Of a stretch of 64,000 nucleotides of DNA, positions 1 through 11,023 are shown in pieces (the stretch's first letter is position 1; every line of letters starts with the position of its first letter). The translations under genes and the position numbers were made by a program. This DNA comes from Sandaracinaceae bacterium (lineage in GTDB: Bacteria > Myxococcota_A > Polyangia > Polyangiales > Sandaracinaceae), in assembly GCA_040218145.1 (NCBI GenBank), contig JAVJQK010000100.1, forward strand, positions 1 through 64,000, read 5' to 3'. The notes beneath the pieces are model-generated. The model did not search any database. It was not told the origin of the DNA and saw only the letters and a list, made by a program, of their open reading frames with translations.

Positions 1-3024
<3,024 letters not shown>

Positions 3025-3058
3025 ACCTCGACGGGCGCCGCCGTGGCAGAATCGCCGC

Positions 3059-4027
3059 GTGTCGCCCACTCGAGCTGTGATCACGGCGCTGCTCGCGCTC
3101 GGCGCGTGCGCGAGCCCGTCGGCTGGACCGACCCGGCCGGCGGCGACGGCCCCGCACAAGAGCGAGAAGCCAGCGGTCGACGTGCCCATCGCCGACCCGC
3201 TCCCCATCGGCGAGCCACTCCCGGCCGAGCCGGAGCCCGAGCCGGCCGGCGACGCGCGCGAGGTGCACCCGCTCTACGCCTCGGAGCCGCCCTCGTGCGA
3301 TCCCCCGCCGAGCTGTCAGCCGCCGCGCGACGGGCGCTGCCGCGCGTTCTTCGGGTACTACTGGCTCGGCGAGCGATGCGGCGGCTTCTCCGGTTGCGGC
3401 GGACCCACCGGCGATTGCGGAGCGCGGTTCGCCGAGCTCGACGAGTGCCAGCGGCGGTATGCGCACTGCGGCGCCCGGCCCCGCGGGACGACGAGCGACT
3501 TCGCGCGGGTGACGTTCGAGCTGACCTCGGGCGGGGCGGAGGCCCGCGCCTTCCTCGAGCGAGTCCGCGCGACGGTGCAGAGCAGCTACGGCTCGTCCTG
3601 CCACGCGGCGCGAGAGCCGAGGCTGGTCGAGCGTCCGACCACGAGCCTGACGACCCATCCGGACCGGCCCGCCGAGTACGAGCTCCGCGGGGCCGGGCCC
3701 GGGGCCGACCATCTCCGCGCCGCGCTCCAGAGCGGCCGGACGACGCGCGTCACCGAGAGCCGCTCCACATGGCGGATCGAGTGCGTCGAGCCCCCGCCTC
3801 CCCCTGCGCCGGTCCTCGTTCACCTCCGCACGTCGGAGCCGGCGTGGATCACGGACATGGATGGCCGCGGCATGGGGCAGAGCCCGGTGAGCGTGTCTCT
3901 ATACCCGGGGTCGTTCTGGGTCATGGTCCACCCGGAAGAGGGGATCGCCGAATCCCACGAGATCACCGTCCCGCCGCGCGGCCCGGCCCGGCTCTCGATT
4001 CGCGTGGAGGGGGCGTCCGGCCGATAG
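3059..4027 (+). CDS. Lipoprotein with Kunitz-like Cys spacing and PEGA-like C-terminus
   Basis: I chose the GTG at 3059 because it gives a short signal peptide ending in LGAC, a type II lipobox; the open frame upstream has none. A Pro/Glu linker follows. Residues about 75-140 contain six or more cysteines around FFGYYWLGERCGGFSGCGG and a terminal CQRRYAHC, whose spacing recalls Kunitz/BPTI domains. The last 70 residues (from VLVHLRTSEPAWI to the end) resemble PEGA surface-protein domains. It is 34 bases downstream of the preceding surface-repeat gene and may be cotranscribed with it. The function is unknown, and the Kunitz comparison is by eye only. Confidence 0.75.
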   Translation: MSPTRAVITALLALGACASPSAGPTRPAATAPHKSEKPAVDVPIADPLPIGEPLPAEPEPEPAGDAREVHPLYASEPPSCDPPPSCQPPRDGRCRAFFGYYWLGERCGGFSGCGGPTGDCGARFAELDECQRRYAHCGARPRGTTSDFARVTFELTSGGAEARAFLERVRATVQSSYGSSCHAAREPRLVERPTTSLTTHPDRPAEYELRGAGPGADHLRAALQSGRTTRVTESRSTWRIECVEPPPPPAPVLVHLRTSEPAWITDMDGRGMGQSPVSVSLYPGSFWVMVHPEEGIAESHEITVPPRGPARLSIRVEGASGR

Positions 4028-4056
4028 GTCAGGGGCCAGAGTGCTATCATCGCGCG

Positions 4057-4245
4057 GTGTTTGCCGAGACGCGCGCGCTCGCGGCCGCGCTGCTGCTGTT
4101 GGGGTGCTCGCTGCCGTTCGACCCGCAGCACCTGCCCGACTACGACGCGGGACCGAGCGACGCCGGCCCGCGCGAGATGTGCCCCGAGCCTCCGAGGGCC
4201 GCCTCCTGCGTGGGCGAGACCGACGGCGCGCTCTGCACCCGGTGA
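4057..4245 (+). pseudogene. Truncated lipoprotein N-terminus
   Basis: A GTG at 4057 opens a 62-codon frame with a clear lipoprotein signal (LLLLGCS) and the Asp-Ala-Gly-rich linker typical of lipoproteins here. It then stops after a few cysteines (SCVGETDGALCTR). Cys-rich domains of this kind are normally much longer, so this looks like the surviving 5' end of a larger gene cut by a deletion. It could still make a 62-residue lipoprotein. Confidence 0.5.
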
Positions 4246-4554
4246 CTCGACGCCGGGGCGCGGTCGGGAGGCGTTCGCGCGCGGAGAGTACGACGCCGCG
4301 CTCGTCCGCCTCCGCACCGCGAACGAGCTCGCGCCGCACGACGTCGTCCGCTTCAACATCGCGCTGCGGCGTCGGGCTCGCCGCGTCCATCGGTATGGGC
4401 GTGCACGCGACGTCGCGGGAGCGAGACCAACCTCGCGTTGCGCGAGGAGGGCCTCCTCTACCGTGACCTGACGAACGGAGCCATCGCCGTGGCCGTGGGA
4501 GGCCTCGTGCTCCTCGCGGTGGACGTGATCTGGGCGCTCACCCGACTCGAGTGA
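4246..4554 (+). pseudogene. Decayed TPR/membrane protein fragments in shifting frames
   Basis: Three recognisable pieces lie in order but in different frames. The first is a TPR helix pair (REAFARGEYDAALVRLRTAN) at about 4265-4365. The second is a Gly-rich hydrophobic piece (VGLAASIGMGVHATS) at about 4370-4415. The third is a C-terminal tail with one membrane helix (AIAVAVGGLVLLAVDVIWAL) from 4423 to the stop at 4554. Together they resemble the remains of one TPR lipoprotein/membrane protein with at least two frameshifts. Sequencing error could produce the same picture. Confidence 0.5.
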
Positions 4555-4557
4555 GCG

Positions 4558-4863
4558 CTACTCGTAGGTGCCGTCGAACAGGAGCTGCCAGAGGATCACC
4601 GCGACGAAGGGCAGCAGGAGCCACAGCATCACCAGGTTGGCGGAGCGGGCGGGCTGCTTGTCGGCCCACTCGTCGGTGACGGCGGCGGGCGGCGCGACCG
4701 TTGGCGGCTGGCTGGCCGGCGCCTTCGCGACCACGGGGGCCGGCGTGGCGATCGGCGGCAGCTCCAGGAGCTCAGGGTCGAGCGGCTGCATGACGATGGA
4801 CGGGGGGACGGACGGTTCCCAACGCGGCGCTGCGCGCCGACGCTTACGGGCTGCGGATGCCAT
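4558..4863 (-). CDS. Small Pro-rich protein with C-terminal membrane helix
   Basis: About 101 residues starting at MASAARKRRR. The N-terminus is basic, the middle is a Pro/Ala/Val-rich linker, and the C-terminus has one membrane helix (NLVMLWLLLPFVAVILWQLL) ending just before the stop, as in a tail-anchored protein. The ATG at 4863 is preferred over one eight codons upstream because the basic cluster then sits at the N-terminus. No family recognised. It ends three bases from the end of the convergent pseudogene remnant. Confidence 0.55.
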   Translation of the reverse strand: MASAARKRRRAAPRWEPSVPPSIVMQPLDPELLELPPIATPAPVVAKAPASQPPTVAPPAAVTDEWADKQPARSANLVMLWLLLPFVAVILWQLLFDGTYE

Positions 4864-4943
4864 GACTCTCTTCTCCTCGACGAACACGAACCTTCACGGG
4901 GCGGAGGGAGCGTCGGCGCACCATGCGCGGACGCTCGGCCCGT

Positions 4944-5270
4944 TCACGGATCGGGGTCGAGGAAGAGCCGAGGGATGGTCAGCCGGCGCCGAGGTGTGCG
5001 AGGCCGCTGCACCTGCGTCGGGACGGGAGCGGTAGTGACCGCCTGAGCGAAGACCCCATCGGTCCGAGGCAGCGCAGCGACCCGAGGGCTGGTGGGCGTC
5101 GGCGTCGAGCCCGGCCCGACCGCGTCACTCCCGACCCCCACCTCATCCGCGCGCGAGTCGTCCGCCGCGCCCGAAGGCGCCAGCACGACCCACACCGCGA
5201 AGGCGAGCGCCGCGAGCTTCACCACGCCGCCAATCTGCGTCGCGCCAAACCCCCACGCCACGAAATTCAT
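4944..5270 (-). CDS. Small membrane-anchored protein, unknown function
   Basis: From the ATG at 5270 the product is about 108 residues. It has a hydrophobic N-terminal segment (GGVVKLAALAFAVWVVLAP) and a low-complexity Ala/Pro/Thr tail ending in basic and then acidic residues. The frame continues upstream into the REP-like repeat region, so the internal ATG directly before MNFVAWGFG was chosen. No family recognised; moderate doubt that it is expressed. Confidence 0.45.
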   Translation of the reverse strand: MNFVAWGFGATQIGGVVKLAALAFAVWVVLAPSGAADDSRADEVGVGSDAVGPGSTPTPTSPRVAALPRTDGVFAQAVTTAPVPTQVQRPRTPRRRLTIPRLFLDPDP

Positions 5271-5301
5271 CCGCCCCCCCCGACCTCCCCGTTCCAGGAC
5301 T

Positions 5302-5418
5302 AGGGGACGGTGTTTACATGTTAACTTGATACCTGAAAAGTTTGCGTACCCCCGCTCGGGGGTGTGCATGCCGTGCAAGCATGGTTGACGAGAGCTCAAC
5401 AACCGAACACCGTCCCCT
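5302..5418. repeat. REP-like element with terminal inverted repeats
   Basis: A 13-base inverted repeat, AGGGGACGGTGTT at 5302-5314 and its complement at 5406-5418, brackets 91 bases. The inside contains two smaller hairpins: 5348-5353 with 5358-5363 (ACCCCC/GGGGGT), and a CATGC/GCATG pair around 5367-5382. A related single arm is present at about 7509-7538. This organisation resembles REP elements associated with IS200-like (RAYT) transposases, but no transposase is in the window. Confidence 0.6.
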
Positions 5419-5471
5419 GGCCTCAGCCGCCCTTCGGGTTGGTGCTAGCGTGCGCCGGGAGGAGACCGCCG

Positions 5472-5882
5472 ATGCAGGAGTACCGAGGCGAGTGTTTGTG
5501 CGGCGCCGTGCGCTACCGGGTCCGCGCCGAAGCCCCGCGGGCGATGTACCTCTGTCACTGCACACGCTGCCGCAAGGAGACGGGCACGATCCACGGGGCC
5601 AACGTGTTCTTCCGCGACGGTGAGCTCGAATATGAGCGCGGCGAGGCGCAGCTCTCCCGGTTCGCGCTCGAAGGGACACGCAAGAAGCGCGTGTTCTGCA
5701 GCACGTGCGGGAGCCCGATGCCGCGCCAGGACCCGAACGGCATGATCGTCCTGCCCGCCGGGAGCCTCGACGACGATCACGGGCTGGAGCCGACGGCGCA
5801 CATCTTCTGCGACAGCCGCGCCGGCTGGACCGACCGGGCCGAGCGCGCCGAGCGCCTCCCCGAGGGGCCTCAGCGCGGGTAG
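5472..5882 (+). CDS. GFA/CENP-V domain protein
   Basis: 136 residues from the ATG at 5472, chosen because GGAGGAG lies just upstream and the domain begins at once. Zinc-ligand motifs of the GFA (glutathione-dependent formaldehyde-activating, CENP-V/GFA) family are visible: CLCGAVRYRV, CHCTRCRK and FCSTCGSP. Family members bind zinc, sometimes with glutathione; the substrate of most is unknown and no formaldehyde pathway is adjacent. The 3' end overlaps the convergent gene by 13 bases. Confidence 0.85.
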   Translation: MQEYRGECLCGAVRYRVRAEAPRAMYLCHCTRCRKETGTIHGANVFFRDGELEYERGEAQLSRFALEGTRKKRVFCSTCGSPMPRQDPNGMIVLPAGSLDDDHGLEPTAHIFCDSRAGWTDRAERAERLPEGPQRG

Positions 5883-7000
5883 GTCGCGGCCGGCAGCGCG
5901 TGCGAGACCGGGTGGTAGCTCGCCTGCCCGTGCAGCTCGGCCGCGAGCGGGTAGCGGTCCGGATCGAGCCCGTGCAGGTCCTCCTCGCAGCGCTCGGCCC
6001 ACTCGCTCGCGACGCCATGATGGCTCGCCCACTCCACGCACGTCTCGAGGTGCGCGCGCGCCTCGTCGTAGCCGGGCCGATCGCTCCCGTCGTTCACGAG
6101 CGCCCGCAGCCACTCGCTCTCGGGCAAGGTCAGCTCCGCGTGCAGCGAGGCCTGGTGCCCGTACATCTCGCCGATGCGCGCCGCCGCGATGACCGAGTGC
6201 CGCGGCGAGCCCAGCTCGTACACGGACTCCAGCTCGACCCGCGCGAGCAGCAGCCGCCGCCGCGTGCGCACCAGCCACGGGCTCATGGTCCGGCTCCACC
6301 AGCGGGCGTCGTCGTCGATGCGCCCGGCGCGCGGGGCGCGGGTGGCCAGGAAGCGCTCGACGTTCGCCTCCGCCCGAGAGAGCCGACCCTCCGCCACGGT
6401 GGCCCGCACCCACGCGACCGGCACCGCGCCGTCCTCGTCGAGCTCCGCCCGGGCGTGCTCCCAGCGCCGCTCCACCCGCCGCCACAGCTGGTGCGCGCGG
6501 CGCGTCCGGCCGAGCTCCGTGGCGACCCGCGCGCGCATCCCGTCAGCCACGATCGCGAGCCCGGGCGGCGGATCCGGCAGCAGGCCCTCGAAGCGGTCGA
6601 GCGCGAGCAGGGCGCGGCGCGGGCGGTCCCCCTCGAGGTGCATCTCCGCGAGATCGTAGGCGATGCGCATGGCGCGGCGCGGGCGCGCGTACAGGAAATG
6701 GGCCGTGAAGGCCTCGGCGTCCGCGTCCGCGCGCTCGGCGTCCCCGAGGGCCCGTCGCAGCTCGAAGGCGCGCGCCAGCGCCCGGTCGGTCCGCTCGCAG
6801 GGGCGCTGCGCGTCGAGCACGGCGGTGGCCGAGGCGAGGCAGGCCTCGGCGTACGACTCGTACGCGCTCGCCGCCGCGGCGTAGTCGGTCGTCGCGTCGA
6901 GGGCCTCCGCCCGCTCGAAGCTCTCCGCCAGCTCGCCCTGTTGGGCAGCGGCGTGAGCGGAGGTGAGGAGGATCAGCGAGAGGATGGACGCGCGCTTCAT
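5870..7000 (-). CDS. Exported TPR-like alpha-helical protein
   Basis: The start at 7000 (MKRASILSLILLTSAHAAAQ) gives a Sec signal peptide with an AHAAAQ cleavage site. The mature part, about 355 residues, is almost wholly helical and Ala/Arg/Glu-rich, with recurring helix pairs such as DYAAAASAYESYAEACLASA that read as divergent TPRs. It is probably periplasmic. No catalytic motif is visible and the partner is unknown. Confidence 0.7.
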   Translation of the reverse strand: MKRASILSLILLTSAHAAAQQGELAESFERAEALDATTDYAAAASAYESYAEACLASATAVLDAQRPCERTDRALARAFELRRALGDAERADADAEAFTAHFLYARPRRAMRIAYDLAEMHLEGDRPRRALLALDRFEGLLPDPPPGLAIVADGMRARVATELGRTRRAHQLWRRVERRWEHARAELDEDGAVPVAWVRATVAEGRLSRAEANVERFLATRAPRAGRIDDDARWWSRTMSPWLVRTRRRLLLARVELESVYELGSPRHSVIAAARIGEMYGHQASLHAELTLPESEWLRALVNDGSDRPGYDEARAHLETCVEWASHHGVASEWAERCEEDLHGLDPDRYPLAAELHGQASYHPVSHALPAATYPR

Positions 7001-7099
7001 GGTGCCTCGGCGGGAAACGGGTGCGGTGCGCGCTCCGGCCACCGATGCGCGCATCGGTAGCGACGTCCCGCCGCGGCGAAGGTTTGGGTTTTTTCTTCG

Positions 7100-7486
7100 T
7101 CAGGAGGGCGGCACGACGCGGAGCCACACCTCTCGCTTGGCGCGGCACGCCTTGCAGCGGGCGCTGACCCGCCGCAGCACGCCCGAGCCCGCGCGCTCGG
7201 CGGCGTGGTCGATCAGGGCCAGCTCGCCCTCGCAGCGCGCGCACCCGAGGCCGAGCGCGGTCAGCTCCACGACCGCCGCGGTGCTCACCTCGAGGGGCCG
7301 CTCGGGCGCGCCGCCGGGGGAGAGCCCGGCCAGCTTCTCCCGCGCGTCGCCGATCTTGTCGAGCGCCCGCTCGGTCGCACGCCGCGACACCCGAGCGCGC
7401 CGCGCCCGCTTCTTCGTCTTCTTCTTCTTCGCCGCCACGTCTTCCTTCGCCCGTCGATCTTCAGCGCGATATCGGCCGGTCGCCAT
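7100..7486 (-). CDS. Small basic protein with Zn-ribbon-like CxxC pairs
   Basis: 128 residues. The N-terminal 40 are extremely basic (AAKKKKTKKRARRARVSRRA). The C-terminal half has two CxxC pairs (CARCEG and CKACRA) about 30 residues apart, consistent with a zinc ribbon. It could be a nucleic-acid-binding protein. No family recognised. Its start faces the REP-like arm at 7509-7538. Confidence 0.6.
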   Translation of the reverse strand: MATGRYRAEDRRAKEDVAAKKKKTKKRARRARVSRRATERALDKIGDAREKLAGLSPGGAPERPLEVSTAAVVELTALGLGCARCEGELALIDHAAERAGSGVLRRVSARCKACRAKREVWLRVVPPS

Positions 7487-7508
7487 CGATCGTTCGCAAA
7501 GCCTACTG

Positions 7509-7538
7509 ACAACAAGTCAACAAGTAAACACCGTCCCC
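7509..7538. repeat. Solitary arm of the REP-like element
   Basis: Read on the minus strand this is GGGGACGGTGTT followed by TTACTTG and TTGACTTGTTG, sharing the 12-base core and AT-rich tail of the arms at 5302-5418. It lies in the 103-base gap between divergent genes. There is no second arm within 150 bases. Confidence 0.5.
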
Positions 7539-7589
7539 CCCCGCAGTGTCTCTGGGCCGCGCTGGGCGCTCCGTGGGAGACTGGCACGC

Positions 7590-8870
7590 ATGCGAGCGAA
7601 CCGAGTCGAGGGCTGGGCGCTGATCGCGCTGCTCATGGCTGGCTGCGGCGATGGCGCGCCGCGCTGCGTCCCGAACGAGACGCGCGCGTGCCTCTGCCCG
7701 CCGGACGTCGACGGCGTGCAGGTCTGCGACGCGAGCGGCGAGGCCTACGGCGCGTGTGACTGCGGACCGTCGCCCATGGACGCCGGATCGACCGACGCCG
7801 CCGCCCCCACCGACGCTGGCGGCCCGCCCGACGCCGCCAGCGAAGCATGCCCGGCGGACCGCCCGTGGGAGTGTCTCCTCCAGAACATGATGGGCTTCGC
7901 GGCCGCGGCGGGGACCACCGGCGGGGCGGGCGCCACCGGGGAGCAGCTGATCACCGTGACCAACGCGGACGCCTCCGGCCCGGGCAGCCTGCCGCACGCG
8001 CTGCGCGAGGTCGCCAGCGACGCGCCGACGTGGATCCGCTTCGACCTCGGCGACGCGCCCGTGAACATCGACATGGGCGGCGCGATCGTGACCGTCCCAC
8101 CCAACACCACGATCGACGGGCGCGGCGCCAACGTCACCCTCGACCGGGTCCGTCTGTCGCTCTCGACCAACAACGTGATCCACGGGCTGCGATTCGGCGC
8201 CTACACGGTGCAGGACTACGTGCTGATCACCGAGGGCGACGATCAGATCTGGATCGACCACTGCACCTTCCTCGGCCCCACCGAGGGCAACGACGCGGTG
8301 AACATCAGCACCGGCGCGCCCAGCGGCGAGGCGCCCGACGGCATCACGCTGAGCTGGTGCCACTTCGAGGGACAGGACGTGGACAAGGGCATGAACATCG
8401 GCTGGGACGACTCGCACGTCGCCGACCGCGCCACCACCGTCACGCTCGCCTACAACTACTACGCTGGCATCGTCTCCCGAGCGCCGCTCCTGCGACACGC
8501 CCGCGTGCACTCCTACAACAACCTCCACCGACAGTGGCGCGGGGTCACCGGCGCGGTCGGGCTCGGCACCGGCGCGCGCTACGTCTCCGAGCGCAACCTC
8601 TACGACTCCGACGGCACGGGCCTCGGCCCCGCCGCTGACCTCGCGCTCCGCAACGCGATCGGCGACGCGGAGTTCAGCTCCATCGAGGACGATCTCGAGG
8701 CGGGCTCGGTCCGTTGCCGCGTCGACGACGCCGCAGGCCCCGGCTTCGACACCGCCGCCGCCTATGCGGAGTACCCTCACGCTGCGCGCGTCGCCCCGGC
8801 TCCCGCCGACGACGCCCTCCGGGCCCGCCTCGAGGCGAACGTGGGCCAGCGCGCCGATCCGCGCTGGTGA
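7590..8870 (+). CDS. Pectate lyase family 1 (PL1)-like secreted lipoprotein
   Basis: 426 residues from the ATG at 7590, chosen for the signal peptide ending LLMAGC (lipobox). A Cys-rich and Asp-Ala-Gly linker (to about residue 85) precedes a right-handed beta-helix. PL1 hallmarks are visible: TTIDGRGANV, IWIDHCTF (about residue 219), DKGMNIG and SRAPLLRHARVHSYNN (about 296), the region carrying the catalytic Arg in pectate lyases. The family cleaves polygalacturonate by Ca-dependent beta-elimination; the real polysaccharide here is unproven. It probably sits on the outer surface. Confidence 0.85.
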   Translation: MRANRVEGWALIALLMAGCGDGAPRCVPNETRACLCPPDVDGVQVCDASGEAYGACDCGPSPMDAGSTDAAAPTDAGGPPDAASEACPADRPWECLLQNMMGFAAAAGTTGGAGATGEQLITVTNADASGPGSLPHALREVASDAPTWIRFDLGDAPVNIDMGGAIVTVPPNTTIDGRGANVTLDRVRLSLSTNNVIHGLRFGAYTVQDYVLITEGDDQIWIDHCTFLGPTEGNDAVNISTGAPSGEAPDGITLSWCHFEGQDVDKGMNIGWDDSHVADRATTVTLAYNYYAGIVSRAPLLRHARVHSYNNLHRQWRGVTGAVGLGTGARYVSERNLYDSDGTGLGPAADLALRNAIGDAEFSSIEDDLEAGSVRCRVDDAAGPGFDTAAAYAEYPHAARVAPAPADDALRARLEANVGQRADPRW

Positions 8871-8890
8871 TGTGAGATGCTGTCCGCGCG

Positions 8891-9220
8891 ATGACGCTCT
8901 CCCGAGACGAGCAGATCCTCCTCGCGGCGCTCGCCCGCCTGGTGATGATCGCCGACCGCGAGCTGTCCGAAGCCGAGGCGCGCCACGCGTCCGACCTCGC
9001 CCGGAAGCTCGAGCTCGCGCCCTCCGAGTGGGAGGCGATCTGGGACGAGGCGACCCGCACGCTCCCGAGCGCGCCCGCCACCCTCGCCGCGGCGGAGCAG
9101 CTCGAGCGCGTCGAGGCGCGCGAGGCGATCTACGAGCTCGTCTACCAGCTCGCCGAGGAGGCCACGATCGTCGACGACGAGTGGGACCTGCTCGAGGCGC
9201 TCGACGAGCGCTGGCGATGA
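8891..9220 (+). CDS. TerB-like helical protein
   Basis: 109 residues, all helical. It starts LSRDEQILLAALARLVMIAD followed by acidic ELSEAEA, and its second half has the VDDEWDLLEAL repeat of that pattern. This layout (helix, acidic loop, helix, twice) matches TerB/DjlA-like domains. A related protein is encoded at 35041-35499. Known TerB domains bind metal and are membrane-associated. The gene follows the lyase by 20 bases and may share its mRNA. Confidence 0.6.
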   Translation: MTLSRDEQILLAALARLVMIADRELSEAEARHASDLARKLELAPSEWEAIWDEATRTLPSAPATLAAAEQLERVEAREAIYELVYQLAEEATIVDDEWDLLEALDERWR

Positions 9221-9224
9221 GCGC

Positions 9225-10484
9225 TCAGCGGCGGGTGGAGGTCGGGTACCAGCGGAGGTCGACCACGAAGGCGTCGCGCAGCCGGGTGCGCCGCCCTGCG
9301 CGCTGAACGCGGCCGACGACCCACACCCGGTCCTGCTCGCCGCGGGCCCACTCGGGAGAGGGCGTGGCCAGGCGCGCGTCGACGTTGATGTCGCTGCGCT
9401 CCGTGCGGTAGCGGCAGTCCTGCGCGAACCGGAGGTCGCCCGTCTCCCAGTCGATCCCGATCACACGGCGGGAGCGGCGGCAGTTGTACGGGACTCGCCA
9501 CGTGTCGTGATAGTCCATGCGGACCCGGTCCTCGCCCACGTCGGCTTCCCGGAGCTCCATGCGCACCCAGTCGCCGCGGCTCGGATCCGACGCGCCCGCC
9601 TGGACGACCGGCACGCGATCGTTGGTCCAGTGGATCAGGCCCACCGCGAGCCGCTCGGGCTCGGCGCCCAGGCTCTGGATCTTCGCCTCCAGGTGTCGCC
9701 CGGCCTGCTGGATGGGCGGGGTGACGGCGCCTCCGAAGTAGCCGCCGAACTGCGCGCGTCGCTGGATGCCGACCCAGAGGAGCCGCTCGCTCGCCTCGTC
9801 GCCCGGCGCGCGGCGATGACGGAGCGCCTCGGCCAGCTCGTAGAGCGCCTGGTAGGACCCGGCCTCCGCGGCGACGGAGGCGGCGGCGCGGATCAGGGGC
9901 GTCTCGGCGTCCGCCGCGATCAAGGCCGGGCGCTCACCCGGCGGCACGGTGGAGATCGCCGCGCGGAGCGCCTCGAGGTCCGTCCCGTGATCGCGGACGA
10001 GCGCAGTCACCTCGCTCTGCCGGCGCGCGTACGCGCTCCACGCCCGGCCGAACTCGGAGCCCCCGTCGACGATGGCCTGAAGGATCTCGCTGAGCCGCGG
10101 CTCACCAAGCCGGAAGTACGCGCGCCACGCGGCGGCGAGCAGAGACAGGGGCGCGCCCTGTACGGTGGTCTCCGCCGAGATCTCGTGATCGAGACCGAGG
10201 CTCACGCGCGCCGCGAAGGCCTGCGCGACGGAGAGGTCGCCGCTCTCCAGGCTCGCCTCCAGCGCGGCCCTGCGCGCGGCGGTGATCGCAGGGCTGGACT
10301 CGATCATCTGACCGATGCGCGCGCCGAGCGCTTGCCCCGCAGTCGCCTGCTTGGTGCCTGTCGACTTGACGACGTGTCGCGCGCTCGAGAGCGTCGAGCC
10401 GCGCCCGTGCGCGGCGCCCAGCGTCGCGCAGCCAGAGGTCAGCGCGGCGGCGATCAGCAGCGCGAGCGTCGTTCGATTCCACAT
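9225..10484 (-). CDS. Lipoprotein, unknown function
   Basis: 419 residues with a lipoprotein signal (LLIAAALTSGC). The first 230 mature residues are Ala-rich helices; the last 130 are beta-rich with several Trp/Tyr/Arg and one pair of cysteines, ending DAFVVDLRWYPTSTRR. No catalytic motif or family recognised. It converges with the TerB-like gene, four bases apart. Confidence 0.7.
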   Translation of the reverse strand: MWNRTTLALLIAAALTSGCATLGAAHGRGSTLSSARHVVKSTGTKQATAGQALGARIGQMIESSPAITAARRAALEASLESGDLSVAQAFAARVSLGLDHEISAETTVQGAPLSLLAAAWRAYFRLGEPRLSEILQAIVDGGSEFGRAWSAYARRQSEVTALVRDHGTDLEALRAAISTVPPGERPALIAADAETPLIRAAASVAAEAGSYQALYELAEALRHRRAPGDEASERLLWVGIQRRAQFGGYFGGAVTPPIQQAGRHLEAKIQSLGAEPERLAVGLIHWTNDRVPVVQAGASDPSRGDWVRMELREADVGEDRVRMDYHDTWRVPYNCRRSRRVIGIDWETGDLRFAQDCRYRTERSDINVDARLATPSPEWARGEQDRVWVVGRVQRAGRRTRLRDAFVVDLRWYPTSTRR

Positions 10485-10681
10485 GGGTCACTCCTTCGGG
10501 CGAGAGGCGGGCAACGCGGCGCCGCCTGGTTGTGCCCGAGGTACGTGGGGCGAGGCGCGCTCTCGCCCGCGTGGCGCGAACTGCGTGATCCCTGTCGCGA
10601 ACGGCGTGACCCGAGCCGCCCGCGAATGACGAATGACGAGGATCGTCCCCGGATCTCGCCGCCCCGGTCGAGCCACATCGC

Positions 10682-10966
10682 TCAGCGGCGACAGAACAAG
10701 ATCGTGCCGTGGTCCAGGCGCCCGCTGCCGCCGCCGGACACGACCTCGTAGCCGCGCGGAACCCTGATGGTGTACGCCCGCGAGGGCGTCGCGACGACAC
10801 CGTTGGCGTCGATGTCGACGGTCTCCTGCCTTCCGAAGAAGCACTGCGTGTAGCCGCGCGGCGCTTGCGCGCTGGCGGGCTCGGCGCCGAAGAGATGTGC
10901 GCCCGCGATGACGCCGACGATGGCGATGCCTGCGGCCACGAACGCCGCGATCCAGCTCTGCTTCAT
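10682..10966 (-). CDS. Small exported protein
   Basis: 94 residues from MKQSWIAAFV, with an N-terminal hydrophobic helix ending in EPASAQA, which may be cleaved. The remaining 45 residues are beta-rich with two cysteines (TQCFFG and FCRR) that could form one disulfide. No family recognised. The ATG at 10966 is preceded by GGAGG about 8 bases upstream. Confidence 0.6.
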   Translation of the reverse strand: MKQSWIAAFVAAGIAIVGVIAGAHLFGAEPASAQAPRGYTQCFFGRQETVDIDANGVVATPSRAYTIRVPRGYEVVSGGGSGRLDHGTILFCRR

Positions 10967-11023
10967 GTGGGAACCTCCGTCGGCGCAGGGTCCCACGCGA
11001 GGTCGGTGCATGGCAAGTCTAGT

